Made by a program: the position numbers and the translations under genes
NCBI GenBank assembly: GCA_022750355.1
Contig: JAKIVW010000013.1
Span: forward strand, 1 to 25,454
Length of the DNA: 25,454 bases
Source of the DNA: Thermoplasmata archaeon
GTDB taxonomy: Archaea > Thermoplasmatota > Thermoplasmata > Lutacidiplasmatales > UBA184
Direction of reading: 5' to 3'
In this document: one piece after another, positions 10,078 through 17,015 of the stretch
Layout: every line of letters starts with the position of its first letter
Numbering within the stretch: the stretch's first letter is position 1
Notes under the pieces: generated by a model
The model's input: only the letters and a program-made list of their open reading frames with translations
Told to the model about the DNA's origin: nothing
Databases searched by the model: none

Positions 10078-10326
10078 TCATTTGTACCGAGAGGAGCTGT
10101 TCGGGACGAACGCGCTGGCAAAGAGAACGATCGCGACCACGGTGAGGACCGCACCCGCTTCCTCGAGCTCGGTCGCCCCATTGCAATCGGTGAACGATGG
10201 GTTCGAGCTCGGGCCTCCCACGGTGCACCCGATCCGGACGAAACCGGCGAAGAGCAGGAACAGGCCGAGCATAATGGCGACTAGCCCAACGGCCAGCAAA
10301 TACGACCGCATCGGCGGTCCCATCAT
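10078..10326 (-). CDS. Small two-helix membrane protein, hypothetical
   Basis: From the ATG at 10326 the product is 82 residues: a short basic start (MMGPPMRS), a first hydrophobic helix (YLLAVGLVAIMLGLFLLFAG), an external-type loop with two Cys that could form a disulfide, and a second helix (AGAVLTVVAIVLFASAF). An alternative start is ATG 10311; the frame stays open to 10398, but that extension is hydrophilic and Pro-rich with no support. I recognise no family. The upstream gap to the divergent Kelch gene is about 280 bases. The hydrophobic pattern supports a real gene, but no ribosome-binding site or clear promoter was seen. Confidence 0.55.
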   Translation of the reverse strand: MMGPPMRSYLLAVGLVAIMLGLFLLFAGFVRIGCTVGGPSSNPSFTDCNGATELEEAGAVLTVVAIVLFASAFVPNSSSRYK

Positions 10327-10544
10327 TCGGAGGAGCTTACAGGGGCGTGGAACGGGCGGCGCACTTTCCACACCGGCCCTACCGTCGGAGCGTAGCAAGG
10401 ACGTCCCTCCTCGACTTCTCGACGGTCCGGCTGCGGGCCGCCGCAGACCCCGAACTGGAGTAGGTCACCTCGGAACGCCGATCCCATCGAACCGAAGCCG
10501 CTCGGCAAAAATCACCCCCCAAATCGATGCTGGCCGCACTCACC

Positions 10545-10570
10545 GGGTTATACATCGGGTTTGATAACCC
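10545..10570 (+). promoter_or_regulatory. TATA-like box inside a perfect 7-base inverted repeat upstream of the Kelch gene
   Basis: GGGTTAT (10545-10551) and ATAACCC (10564-10570) are perfect inverted repeats with a 12-base spacer. The left arm overlaps TTATACAT (10548-10555), the best TATA candidate for the Kelch gene starting at 10604. A dyad over a TATA box could be a repressor or activator site; this is inference. Confidence 0.4.
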
Positions 10571-10603
10571 CCCACCGGATACCCTCGACTCCAAGGGGCC
10601 GCC

Positions 10604-12730
10604 ATGTCGAACCAAAGTTCGTGGGGATGGACGGGGGAGCGACGACGCAGGGCGGCCGCGGGCGCGGCGGCCCTAGCTTTAGTCATCGTAGCCTGCGAGC
10701 TCGTAAGTTTCCTGCCCGCGGGGGCGGCCGCGACCGATTTCAAAATTTCGGGCGCCATTCCATCGTCGCCGGTCGCCCACGGAGCGGCCGCGACGGTGGC
10801 CTCCTCCCAGCTCTTCGCCGCCGAAAATTCTCTCGGGGTCGGGAATGGGCCGGCGAACGGCACCCCGCAACGCTGTTCCGGAGGCTCGGCCCCAGGGAAC
10901 GAAGTTCAGTGTTCGGTGGCTTCCGTCGGAACCGTGAGTGGCGGTCCAACGACGATTCCCTCGTGGAGTTACCAAGTACAGCCCGTCGTTCGCCAACTCT
11001 TCAGTTTGACCTATGATGCACGGGACAAGTACGTGCTTCTCTTCGGGGGGCAGGGCAATGCCAACCTGGTGCATGCGGACACTTGGAAGTACTCCGGAGG
11101 ACTTTGGACCCAGCTTCCCACCCCTTCCAATCCCCCGAAGCGGTACGGCGCGGCGATGACCTTCGACGCGGCGGATAACTACGTTCTTCTCTTCGGCGGT
11201 TTCAGTGGGACCAAGGCTCTTTCCGACACGTGGAAATTCGCGGCGGGGAGCTGGACACCGCTCACCCCCACGAAGAATCCAAGCGCGCTCGGCTACGCCT
11301 CGATGACCTACGACGCCAAGGACCGGTACGTCGTCCTCTTTGGCGGATTGACCGCCTCCTTGGCGGTCAAGGGCGCCACGTGGGAGTTCAAGGCCGGACA
11401 GTGGACGCAACTCACACCGACCGTCTCGCCGGCCCCGAGATACTTTGCCGCGTTCGATTTCGACGCGAACGACGGCTACGCCGTCCTGTTCGGGGGTCTG
11501 AACGGGACGTTCAAGGATCTCGGAGACACCTGGAACTTCTCGGGGGGACAGTGGGCCAAAATGAGCCCGCCCTCGGCACCGAGTGCCCGCGCGGGAGCGG
11601 CGATCGCCTACAGTGCCAAGGACAGCGAGTTGGTACTCTTTGGAGGGGACACGGGAAGCACGTACGTGTCCGATACCTGGACTTTTGCCGGGGGCGTCTG
11701 GACCAAGATCAGTACGGCCTCCCATCCTTCCAGCCGTGGGTCCGCCATGGCGGACGGTACCAGCACGATCAGTGCCCTGCTGTTCGGGGGGCAAGACAAC
11801 AAGGGCAACCTCCACAACGACACCTGGACGTTCCACTCCGGTTCGTGGACCCATGCGCTCCCTCGATCGCCGTCGTACCGGGTCGAAACGGCCATGACGT
11901 ATGACGAGGCGGACGGCTATGTGGTCTTGTTCGGAGGCAACTCGGGCTCTGGCCTCCTCGGCGACACCTGGAAGTTCGTTCACGGAGTTTGGACTCCCCT
12001 CCACCCCTCCGCATCCCCCTCGCCCCGCGAGGGTAGCTCGATGACCTACGACGCAGCCGACGGGTACGTCCTGCTTTTCGGTGGAGTGTTGGGTTCGACC
12101 ACCAACTTGAACGACACGTGGAGCTTCTCCGGTGGCAACTGGACCCATCTCCCTCCCATCTCCGCGGTTCCACCCGCTCGGGCCTTCGCCGCCATGACGT
12201 ACGACGCTTCCGACGGCTACGTTCTCCTCTTCGGCGGGTTTAACTTCTCCCTCGGGGGAATCTTCTACTCCGACACGTGGACCTATTCCGCCGGAGTTTG
12301 GACGAACGTCACCGGAGCGGGGCCCCCGCAGTTGACCGAGGCCCAGATGTCGTATGACTCGGAAGACGGATACGTCGTGCTGTTCGACGGAGTGGACAAT
12401 AACTTCCAGAACACCGGGGAAACGTGGACCTACTCGGCCGGGATCTGGACCGACATTACCGGTTCTCTTTCGGTCAGTCCGCCGGGAAGATATGGGGGAA
12501 GCCTGGTCGACGACACGTACGACGGTTACCTCCTCCTCTTCGGGGGATTCAACGCGACGAACGGTGCGGTGAACGATACCTGGGCATTCGACAATGGCGG
12601 CTGGAGCCAGTTGTCCCCCGCCATGACTCCTCCACTTCAGAGCGTCGGTTTCGGCATGGCGTTCGACCCCGCGGACAACGAGGTCGTCCTACTCAGCATG
12701 AACCCGGTGCCCGCGACGTGGACGTACTGA
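10604..12730 (+). CDS. Secreted Kelch-type beta-propeller repeat protein
   Basis: A 708-residue protein with an N-terminal signal: a basic RRRR region, a hydrophobic stretch AAAGAAALALVIVACELVSF, then a small-residue cleavage-like AGAAA near residue 43. A Cys in the hydrophobic segment (VIVAC) could be a lipobox-like site, but this is uncertain. After a Ser/Gly/Ala linker with two Cys, eleven Kelch-like units of about 50 residues plus a partial twelfth run to the C-terminus, each with Y/FDA.D.Y.VLFGG and DTW.F..G.W..L. There is no C-terminal membrane anchor. Related repeat proteins are frequent in Thermoplasmata genomes and are probably exported; function, likely surface binding or adhesion, is inferred. 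The start is ATG 10604. Confidence 0.85.
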   Translation: MSNQSSWGWTGERRRRAAAGAAALALVIVACELVSFLPAGAAATDFKISGAIPSSPVAHGAAATVASSQLFAAENSLGVGNGPANGTPQRCSGGSAPGNEVQCSVASVGTVSGGPTTIPSWSYQVQPVVRQLFSLTYDARDKYVLLFGGQGNANLVHADTWKYSGGLWTQLPTPSNPPKRYGAAMTFDAADNYVLLFGGFSGTKALSDTWKFAAGSWTPLTPTKNPSALGYASMTYDAKDRYVVLFGGLTASLAVKGATWEFKAGQWTQLTPTVSPAPRYFAAFDFDANDGYAVLFGGLNGTFKDLGDTWNFSGGQWAKMSPPSAPSARAGAAIAYSAKDSELVLFGGDTGSTYVSDTWTFAGGVWTKISTASHPSSRGSAMADGTSTISALLFGGQDNKGNLHNDTWTFHSGSWTHALPRSPSYRVETAMTYDEADGYVVLFGGNSGSGLLGDTWKFVHGVWTPLHPSASPSPREGSSMTYDAADGYVLLFGGVLGSTTNLNDTWSFSGGNWTHLPPISAVPPARAFAAMTYDASDGYVLLFGGFNFSLGGIFYSDTWTYSAGVWTNVTGAGPPQLTEAQMSYDSEDGYVVLFDGVDNNFQNTGETWTYSAGIWTDITGSLSVSPPGRYGGSLVDDTYDGYLLLFGGFNATNGAVNDTWAFDNGGWSQLSPAMTPPLQSVGFGMAFDPADNEVVLLSMNPVPATWTY
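10990..12730 (+). repeat. Tandem array of about 12 Kelch-like coding repeats (about 150 bases each)
   Basis: Each unit encodes roughly 49-53 residues with a conserved order: R.GA.MTYDA.D.YVVLFGG, a variable loop of 6-12 residues, DTW.F..G.W..L, then a Pro/Ser spacer. Unit 6 is the most divergent and lacks the YDA segment. Unit 10 has LFDG in place of LFGG. Unit 12 stops after ATWTY, which may supply the closing strand of a propeller. The number of units suits one large or two six-bladed propellers (inference). Confidence 0.85.
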
Positions 12731-13040
12731 CGGCCCATGATTGCCACGGCGGCCTTCCCCGCAGGCGGGCGGCGTCAGAAACAACCACCTCCGTTGTCCG
12801 GGAATGCGAAAGTGGTTGGGCGAGAGAACCGGACCAACGGTCCCGACCGAGGTCCGTCCGCTCACGACTGAACGCGGCTGCTTCCGCTCCGCTACGTCGC
12901 CCGGCATTCGGGGTCGGGAGGGCGGACCCGCGACCGGCGGTGAGCGGTTCGACGGGTCGGCGAAGGTCACCGCTCCGCCGACTACAGGTCGGGTGGGCCA
13001 AGGGTGGGGACTCGGTCCAACCCGCGAGTCCAGGCCAGCT
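12731..13040. other. Gap without a convincing gene, rich in inverted repeats
   Basis: No reading frame here has homology or a convincing start. The stretch contains several perfect or near-perfect inverted repeats: 12782-12788 with 12812-12818 (7 bp), 12791-12801 with 12829-12840 (11 bp, one bulge), 12841-12848 with 12912-12919 (8 bp), 12851-12859 with 12920-12928 (9 bp, one G-U), and 12935-12947 with 12970-12980 (11 bp, two-base bulge). The first two pairs interlock, and so do the third and fourth. A structured RNA on either strand is possible; I could not match it to RNase P RNA or SRP RNA. Confidence 0.4.
13008..13031 (-). terminator. Hairpin just downstream of tRNA-Leu
   Basis: GGACTCG and CGAGTCC form a perfect 7-bp stem with a 10-base loop, starting nine bases after the 3' end of tRNA-Leu on the minus strand. 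It could help end or process the tRNA transcript. No T-tract follows, so termination is uncertain. Confidence 0.3.
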
Positions 13041-13122
13041 GCCGGGGCCAGGATTTGAACCTGGGTACTCCTGCGAGAGCAGATCTTGAGTCTGCCGCCT
13101 TTGGCCACTCGGCTACCCCGGC
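13041..13122 (-). tRNA. tRNA-Leu(CAA)
   Basis: Reads TTG leucine codons. The 82-base gene has a perfect 7-bp acceptor stem (GCCGGGG with CCCCGGC), a D-arm with AGCCGAGTGG, a five-base-pair anticodon stem GCAGA/TCTGC, the loop CTCAAGA (anticodon CAA at 13086-13088), a long class II variable arm (CTC-GCAG-GAG), and the T-arm CCAGG-TTCAAAT-CCTGG. There is no intron and the CCA end is not encoded. It lies 26 bases downstream of the RNase P protein gene on the same strand and has its own TATA-like box. Confidence 0.97.
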
Positions 13123-13146
13123 GCACCGTTCCGAGGAGCGCCCCAT

Positions 13147-13154
13147 CCTTATGC
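13147..13154 (-). promoter_or_regulatory. Putative TATA box of tRNA-Leu
   Basis: On the minus strand this reads GCATAAGG, centred about 29 bases before the tRNA 5' end at 13122. It overlaps the stop codon of the upstream rnp4 gene, so the tRNA may have its own promoter even though it follows that gene. Confidence 0.4.
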
Positions 13155-13619
13155 GTCTTCCGAGCCGTCGTCGTCGCCGGACTCGCCTTCCTCTTCGCTC
13201 ACCGGCTCCACCAAAACCTCCTGATCACGAGGCGAGGAAGACTCGAAGCCCACGGGCAGAAGGGGGGAGGGGCGGCCGAGTCGAATCGGTGTGCGGCGCG
13301 AGCGGCCGCACGAAAGACAGGTCCGGACCCGCCGCGCCCCGCGGAGGCGGGTTCGTACCGTCCTTCCCTCGACCCAGTACGCCGAGCAACCTCGGCAATA
13401 CAGCTCTCCGTACTCGGAGGGCAGTCGGACATTGTACCGAGTACCGACCCGACGTGCGAGTTGGACATACCGGTTCGCGAGCTTTCCGTCGGGCCTCTGT
13501 GCTTCGCGTTCCGCGAGGGCGAAGAGATCGGCGATCCGCTCGCGGGCGATCCGTACCATCGTCGTGGTCCGGCGCCCCCGCCGGCCCCCGCGTCTTAGGG
13601 CCCCTGCGGTTGCTGGCAT
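13149..13619 (-). CDS. rnp4: Ribonuclease P protein component 4 (Rpp21/Rpr2 family)
   Basis: Archaeal RNase P protein subunit that binds the catalytic RNA and aids 5' maturation of tRNA. The 156-residue product has a basic N-terminus (RRGGRRGRR), the helical IARERIADLFALAE and ANRYVQLARRVGTRYNVRLP segments, and a zinc ribbon with CRGC and CLSC pairs linked by a basic loop. An acidic tail (EEEGESGDDDGSEDA) extends beyond the usual length. The ATG at 13619 overlaps the upstream zinc-ribbon gene by 25 bases and keeps the basic N-terminus seen in relatives; ATG 13559 is an alternative. Its neighbour downstream is a tRNA gene, a substrate of the enzyme. Confidence 0.9.
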   Translation of the reverse strand: MPATAGALRRGGRRGRRTTTMVRIARERIADLFALAEREAQRPDGKLANRYVQLARRVGTRYNVRLPSEYGELYCRGCSAYWVEGRTVRTRLRGARRVRTCLSCGRSRRTPIRLGRPSPLLPVGFESSSPRDQEVLVEPVSEEEGESGDDDGSEDA

Positions 13620-13963
13620 ACGGGGCAGTAGACCGCCGGACGTGAGATCAACGTCCCGCAGCGGACGCAGTATTTGCCGTTCGGGGGCGGGGGAATCCGG
13701 GTCAGGTACATCGGGGGGGCGGCCGAGGGCGGGGGTGGCATCGGGAACGAGCTAGCCGGTCCGGGGTTGGGGATCGAGGCGGGTAGGAGCTGGGGAGCAG
13801 GGGACGCCGGAGTCCAGGAACCCGCGGTGTTCGTGAGGGGGGGGCTCGCCCGGACCGTCGGGGGGGCGGCCGCCCCGTTGGACTGCGGCAAGGTGAATCC
13901 GCACTTGGGGCAGAAGAGCCCACCGTCGGGGGCGAGCTGACCGCAGTGGAGGCAGACGGGCAC
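13595..13963 (-). CDS. Double zinc-ribbon protein with Pro-rich linker
   Basis: From GTG 13963 the product is 122 residues: an N-terminal zinc ribbon (CLHCGQLAPDGGLFCPKCG), a low-complexity Pro/Ala/Ser linker of about 65 residues, and a C-terminal zinc ribbon (CVRCGTLISRPAVYCPVC). The frame stays open to 14581, but GTG 13963 places the ribbon at the N-terminus, lies about 26 bases from an AT-rich TATA-like stretch, and avoids overlap with the divergent gene. Function is unknown; such proteins may mediate protein or nucleic acid contacts. It overlaps rnp4, so the two are probably co-translated. Confidence 0.7.
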   Translation of the reverse strand: MPVCLHCGQLAPDGGLFCPKCGFTLPQSNGAAAPPTVRASPPLTNTAGSWTPASPAPQLLPASIPNPGPASSFPMPPPPSAAPPMYLTRIPPPPNGKYCVRCGTLISRPAVYCPVCQQPQGP

Positions 13964-14008
13964 GTCCTCAGCAAGGTATATGCGATATTTGACCCTCGGG
14001 GCTCTCCG
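13964..14008. promoter_or_regulatory. Compact divergent promoter
   Basis: The 45 bases between the minus-strand GTG (13963) and plus-strand GTG (14009) contain GTATATGCGATATTT (13976-13990), the most AT-rich stretch nearby. It lies about 20-33 bases from either start, so one site could serve TATA-binding protein in both directions with leaderless transcripts each way. Confidence 0.5.
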
Positions 14009-14812
14009 GTGAGACATCGGTCGGTAGCGCTCGTCACGCGGAACGCGGCCCTCTACGGGGAGCTCGCGGGTCTTCTGCGGGAGCGTCGCTGGCCCGTCGT
14101 CAGCCTCCTTCCCGGGCAACGAATCCCGGACGGAGTCGCGGTGGTTCTCACTTCTCCTTCGGAAGCGGAGTTCATTCGCCACGAACGAGTGCTGACGGTC
14201 GCTCCGGACGGGGACCACCGCGCCCTCGGAGCGGCCGTCGAGCACGCGCTGGAGTCCGGCGACCGGGAGGGCGAGGTCATCGTCGGCATCGACCCGGGTC
14301 CGCAACCCGGGTACGCCGTCTGGGTCGGTTCGTCCTGCATCGCCGACGGCAACCTCGAGTCCCCGGAATCCGTCGGGGTGTTCGCGAGTCAACTCCACCA
14401 TCGTTTTCCCTCGCGCCACGTCCTGTTTCGAGTCGGTGCGGGCGACCCCCCGGACCGAAATCGGATCGTCAACGAGCTCCTCACCCATCGACTCTCGATC
14501 GAGGTGGTGGACGAACATCGCACCACGCCGCGGGGACACCGCCGCCCGCGCGACGCCGCGGCGGCCCGTTCGATCGCGCAAATCCGCGGTGATGCGATCC
14601 GAGAACGGATCCCGCTCACCTTCACACCGGGAGAGATCTCGAACGTTCAGCGACTCAGCCGAGTCCAGAGCGGAGGCCGGTTGACGATCTCCCGATCCTG
14701 GGCGGCGCGCGTCCTTCGGGGGGAGCTCTCCCTCTCGGAGGCGGTCGATGCGGCGGCGCCGCCGCCCACGGCGAGGAGCCAGGAACCCCGCCTCGCGCCG
14801 GAACCCCTTTAA
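14009..14812 (+). CDS. RuvC/RNase H-fold protein, archaeal, uncharacterised
   Basis: A 267-residue protein. The first 85 or so residues resemble a small alpha/beta domain (VALVTRNAALYGELAGLLRE, VVLTSPSE). Then comes a RuvC-like core: VIVGIDPGPQPGYAVW with the first catalytic-type Asp, a strand with VLFRVGAGDPPDRNRIVNEL, IEVVDEHRTT with acidic residues, and RDAAAARSIAQ with a late Asp. These positions match the acidic layout of RNase H-fold nucleases, but activity is not shown. The tail is basic, then Pro-rich. GTG 14009 was chosen because the upstream extension from 13946 runs through the promoter and has no homology. It ends 23 bases before gltX. Confidence 0.7.
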   Translation: MRHRSVALVTRNAALYGELAGLLRERRWPVVSLLPGQRIPDGVAVVLTSPSEAEFIRHERVLTVAPDGDHRALGAAVEHALESGDREGEVIVGIDPGPQPGYAVWVGSSCIADGNLESPESVGVFASQLHHRFPSRHVLFRVGAGDPPDRNRIVNELLTHRLSIEVVDEHRTTPRGHRRPRDAAAARSIAQIRGDAIRERIPLTFTPGEISNVQRLSRVQSGGRLTISRSWAARVLRGELSLSEAVDAAAPPPTARSQEPRLAPEPL

Positions 14813-14813
14813 T
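14807..14813 (+). promoter_or_regulatory. Putative TATA box of gltX
   Basis: CTTTAAT lies about 25 bases before the GTG start at 14836, the spacing of a leaderless archaeal mRNA. It overlaps the stop codon (14810-14812) of the upstream gene. Confidence 0.45.
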
Positions 14814-14835
14814 CCCGTCTCCGCTCCTCGACCCT

Positions 14836-16566
14836 GTGACGGTTTCGCCGGAGGTCCGGACCCGCGCTCTTCGGCTCGCCTTGGAGAACGCGGTGGCGCA
14901 CTCCGGGGCCGCCCGGGTGGACCCGATCGTGGGCCGACTGCTCGCGACCGACCCCTCCCTACGCCCGCACGCCGCCGAGGTGCGGGGCGTCGTGTCGGCC
15001 GTCGTTGCCGAGGTCGTCGCGCTGCCGGCCTCGGAGCTCATCGACCGACTTTCGAGTATCGGGGGCCCGGAGGCCACGCGCGCGCGCGAAGCGCCGAGCA
15101 CGGGAGGAGATTTTCCCGATCTTGTCGGAGCCGTTCCCGGGAAGGTCGTCCTGCGACTCGCGCCCTTTCCGAGCGGCGCCCTCCACATCGGCCACGGGCG
15201 GATGCTGTTCATCAACCAACATTATCGGGAAAAGTACGACGGCAAGATCCTCCTGGTCTTCGACGATACCATCGGTTCCGAGGAGAAGCGAGTCGAGACC
15301 GAATTCTTCGGCCTCATCGAGAAGGACCTCGAGGCGGCCGGTGTCCGGCCGGATGCGGTCTTCTACAAATCCGACCGCATCGCCAACTTCTACCCCTGGG
15401 CCCGGCGGGTCATCGACAAGGGGGGGGCCTACGTCTGCACGTGCCCCGCGGAGTTGCTCCGGGAGAACCGGGCCCGCGGGGCGGCGTGTGCTCACCGCAG
15501 CCAAACCCGCGATGAGACCATCGAGGAGTGGGAACGGATGCTCGCCAACGCCTACGGCCCGGGGGAGGCGGTCCTTCGGCTCCGAACCGACCTCGCCGAC
15601 CCGGACCCTGCGTTCCGGGACCGTGTCCTCCTCCGCATCAGCGACATCGACCATCCGCGCGTGGGAACGAAGTACCGGGTCTGGCCGATGCTCGAGTTTT
15701 CCTGGGCCGTCGACGACATCGAACTCGGGATCACCCACGTCCTCCGCGGTAAGGATCTCGTCATCGAGGACCGGATGCAGCGATACATCTGGGACCTACT
15801 GGGGATCACGGGACCTCCGTTCCTCCACTGGGGGATCCTTCGGGTTCGTGAGGCGAAGGTCGCCAAGAGCAAGGCGTACCGGGAGGTCAAGTCGGGGCTG
15901 TTCGACGGCTGGGCCGACCCCCGGACCTGGTCCCTCCTCTCGCTGGACCGACGCGGGATCTCGATGGACGCGATCCGATCGTTCATCCTGTCCTTCGGCA
16001 TGTCGCTCTCCGACATCGAGGTTCCGGCGGAGACGCTCTACGCCGAGAATCGAAAGCGGATCGACGGTACGACCGTCCGTCGCGCCTTCGTCGCCGACCC
16101 CGTTCGAGTCGAGGTGGACGAGTTCCCGGACGGACTCTCCTCGGTCGTGCTCTCCAATCACCCGGATCGACCGGAGCTCGGGACTCGGACCGTCTCGACG
16201 GGGCCGGGATTCTTCCTCGCCCGCAAGGACCTCGAGGGGCGAGCGGGCACCGAAGTACGACTGAAGGACCTCGTCAACGTCGAGCTTCCTGCGCTGCTCC
16301 CGCCGGCCGGAGGGACGATTCGCGCCCGGTTCACCAGTCGGGAGAACAAGCGGATCCCGCGCCTCCAATGGGTGGGGGCCTCGGGAGCGCGGCCGGTCGA
16401 CATCCTCGGCATGGAGGGCGAGCACACCGCCGGACTGGGGGAGGCCACCCTCGCGGAAGCCCACCCCGGGGACATCCTTCAGTTCGAGCGGGTCGGTTTC
16501 GTTCGGGTCGAGAAGAACTGGACGCCCGGGGCGAGCCCGCTGCGGGTGGTCTTCGGCCATCCGTGA
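14836..16566 (+). CDS. gltX: Glutamyl-tRNA synthetase, archaeal type
   Basis: Charges tRNA-Glu; in archaea this enzyme is usually non-discriminating and also makes Glu-tRNA-Gln, later amidated by GatDE. The 576-residue protein has an N-terminal extension of about 105 residues seen in archaeal and eukaryotic GluRS. It continues with the class I signature (PFPSGALHIGHGR, HIGH at 117-120), YVCTCPAELL, VLRGKDL, a KMSKS-loop equivalent KVAKSKA near residue 343, FDGWADPRTWSLLSLDRRG, and a beta-barrel anticodon-binding region instead of the bacterial helical cage. The start is GTG 14836 with a TATA-like box at leaderless spacing. The presence of a tRNA-Gln gene in this window fits the indirect amidation route (inference). 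Confidence 0.96.
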   Translation: MTVSPEVRTRALRLALENAVAHSGAARVDPIVGRLLATDPSLRPHAAEVRGVVSAVVAEVVALPASELIDRLSSIGGPEATRAREAPSTGGDFPDLVGAVPGKVVLRLAPFPSGALHIGHGRMLFINQHYREKYDGKILLVFDDTIGSEEKRVETEFFGLIEKDLEAAGVRPDAVFYKSDRIANFYPWARRVIDKGGAYVCTCPAELLRENRARGAACAHRSQTRDETIEEWERMLANAYGPGEAVLRLRTDLADPDPAFRDRVLLRISDIDHPRVGTKYRVWPMLEFSWAVDDIELGITHVLRGKDLVIEDRMQRYIWDLLGITGPPFLHWGILRVREAKVAKSKAYREVKSGLFDGWADPRTWSLLSLDRRGISMDAIRSFILSFGMSLSDIEVPAETLYAENRKRIDGTTVRRAFVADPVRVEVDEFPDGLSSVVLSNHPDRPELGTRTVSTGPGFFLARKDLEGRAGTEVRLKDLVNVELPALLPPAGGTIRARFTSRENKRIPRLQWVGASGARPVDILGMEGEHTAGLGEATLAEAHPGDILQFERVGFVRVEKNWTPGASPLRVVFGHP

Positions 16567-16580
16567 TGCCGAAGCGAACC

Positions 16581-16586
16581 TTTAGG
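16581..16586 (+). promoter_or_regulatory. Putative TATA-like element of the VOC gene
   Basis: TTTAGG within AACCTTTAGG, about 32 bases upstream of ATG 16616. It lies in the 49-base gap after gltX and would leave a very short leader. The match to a TATA box is partial. Confidence 0.3.
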
Positions 16587-16615
16587 AGCGCGGGGCCGAA
16601 TCCCGGTCCGTCGGT

Positions 16616-17005
16616 ATGAAGCTCCTGCACACTTCGATCACGGTCCGCTCGATGGACGAAAGCCTTCGGTTCTATACGGAGGTGCTGGGTCTCGAATTCG
16701 AGCGACGCCGCACGATCCCCGAGAACAAAGCCGAGATCGCGTTTGTCAAGGACCCGATGTCGGGGGGCCGGATCGAACTGACCCACTGGGACGGGAAGGA
16801 CACCTTCGAGGCCGGAGAACAGCTCGACCACCTCGCCTTCGAGGTGGAAGACCTCGACCGATTCTTGCTCCGGATCCGAACAAAAGGGATCCGGATCGCG
16901 AAGGAACCCTACCAGATCTCCGGGGGCTCGACCCGACTCGCCTTCATCCTCGACCCGAATGACGTCTGGATCGAGTTGATCGAACGGGCGAAGGGCCCCG
17001 GCTGA
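16616..17005 (+). CDS. VOC-superfamily (glyoxalase-like) protein
   Basis: A 129-residue protein of two beta-alpha-beta-beta-beta modules. Candidate metal ligands are His in LLHTSITV, Glu in RIELTHW, His in LDHLAFEVED and Glu in WIELIE, the H-E-H-E layout of glyoxalase I-like enzymes. The RFYTEVLGLEFERRR and STRLAFILDPNDVWIELIE segments are characteristic. It may be lactoylglutathione-lyase-like, acting on methylglyoxal adducts, or another VOC lyase or epimerase; the thiol substrate in an archaeon is unclear. ATG 16616 starts the protein exactly at the family N-terminus. It ends 10 bases before the MFS gene, so the two are probably co-transcribed. Confidence 0.88.
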   Translation: MKLLHTSITVRSMDESLRFYTEVLGLEFERRRTIPENKAEIAFVKDPMSGGRIELTHWDGKDTFEAGEQLDHLAFEVEDLDRFLLRIRTKGIRIAKEPYQISGGSTRLAFILDPNDVWIELIERAKGPG

Positions 17006-17015
17006 GCGCGAGGCT

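Noticed and set aside
10679..12148. A 489-codon open frame antisense to the Kelch gene
   Set aside because: Its repetitive composition is a mirror of the Kelch repeats and no protein family features are visible.
10990..12730. Regular ~150-base repeats as a possible CRISPR-like or satellite array
   Set aside because: The repeats are conserved at the protein level (Kelch units), vary freely at DNA level and have no constant repeat/spacer pattern.
12860..12905. Possible SRP RNA helix 8: the minus strand contains GGAAGCAGCC
   Set aside because: The 5' partner (AGGUCC-type) and a closing GNRA/GGAG loop with complementary stems are missing, so the signature is incomplete.
12731..13040. RNase P RNA next to the rnp4 gene
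   Set aside because: No GAAAGUC-type CR-I or ACAGAA-type CR-V element could be found on either strand in the right order.
13964..14581. Long N-terminal extension of the double zinc-ribbon protein
   Set aside because: It would be antisense to the RuvC-like gene, has no motif, and would bury the first zinc ribbon in the middle of the protein.
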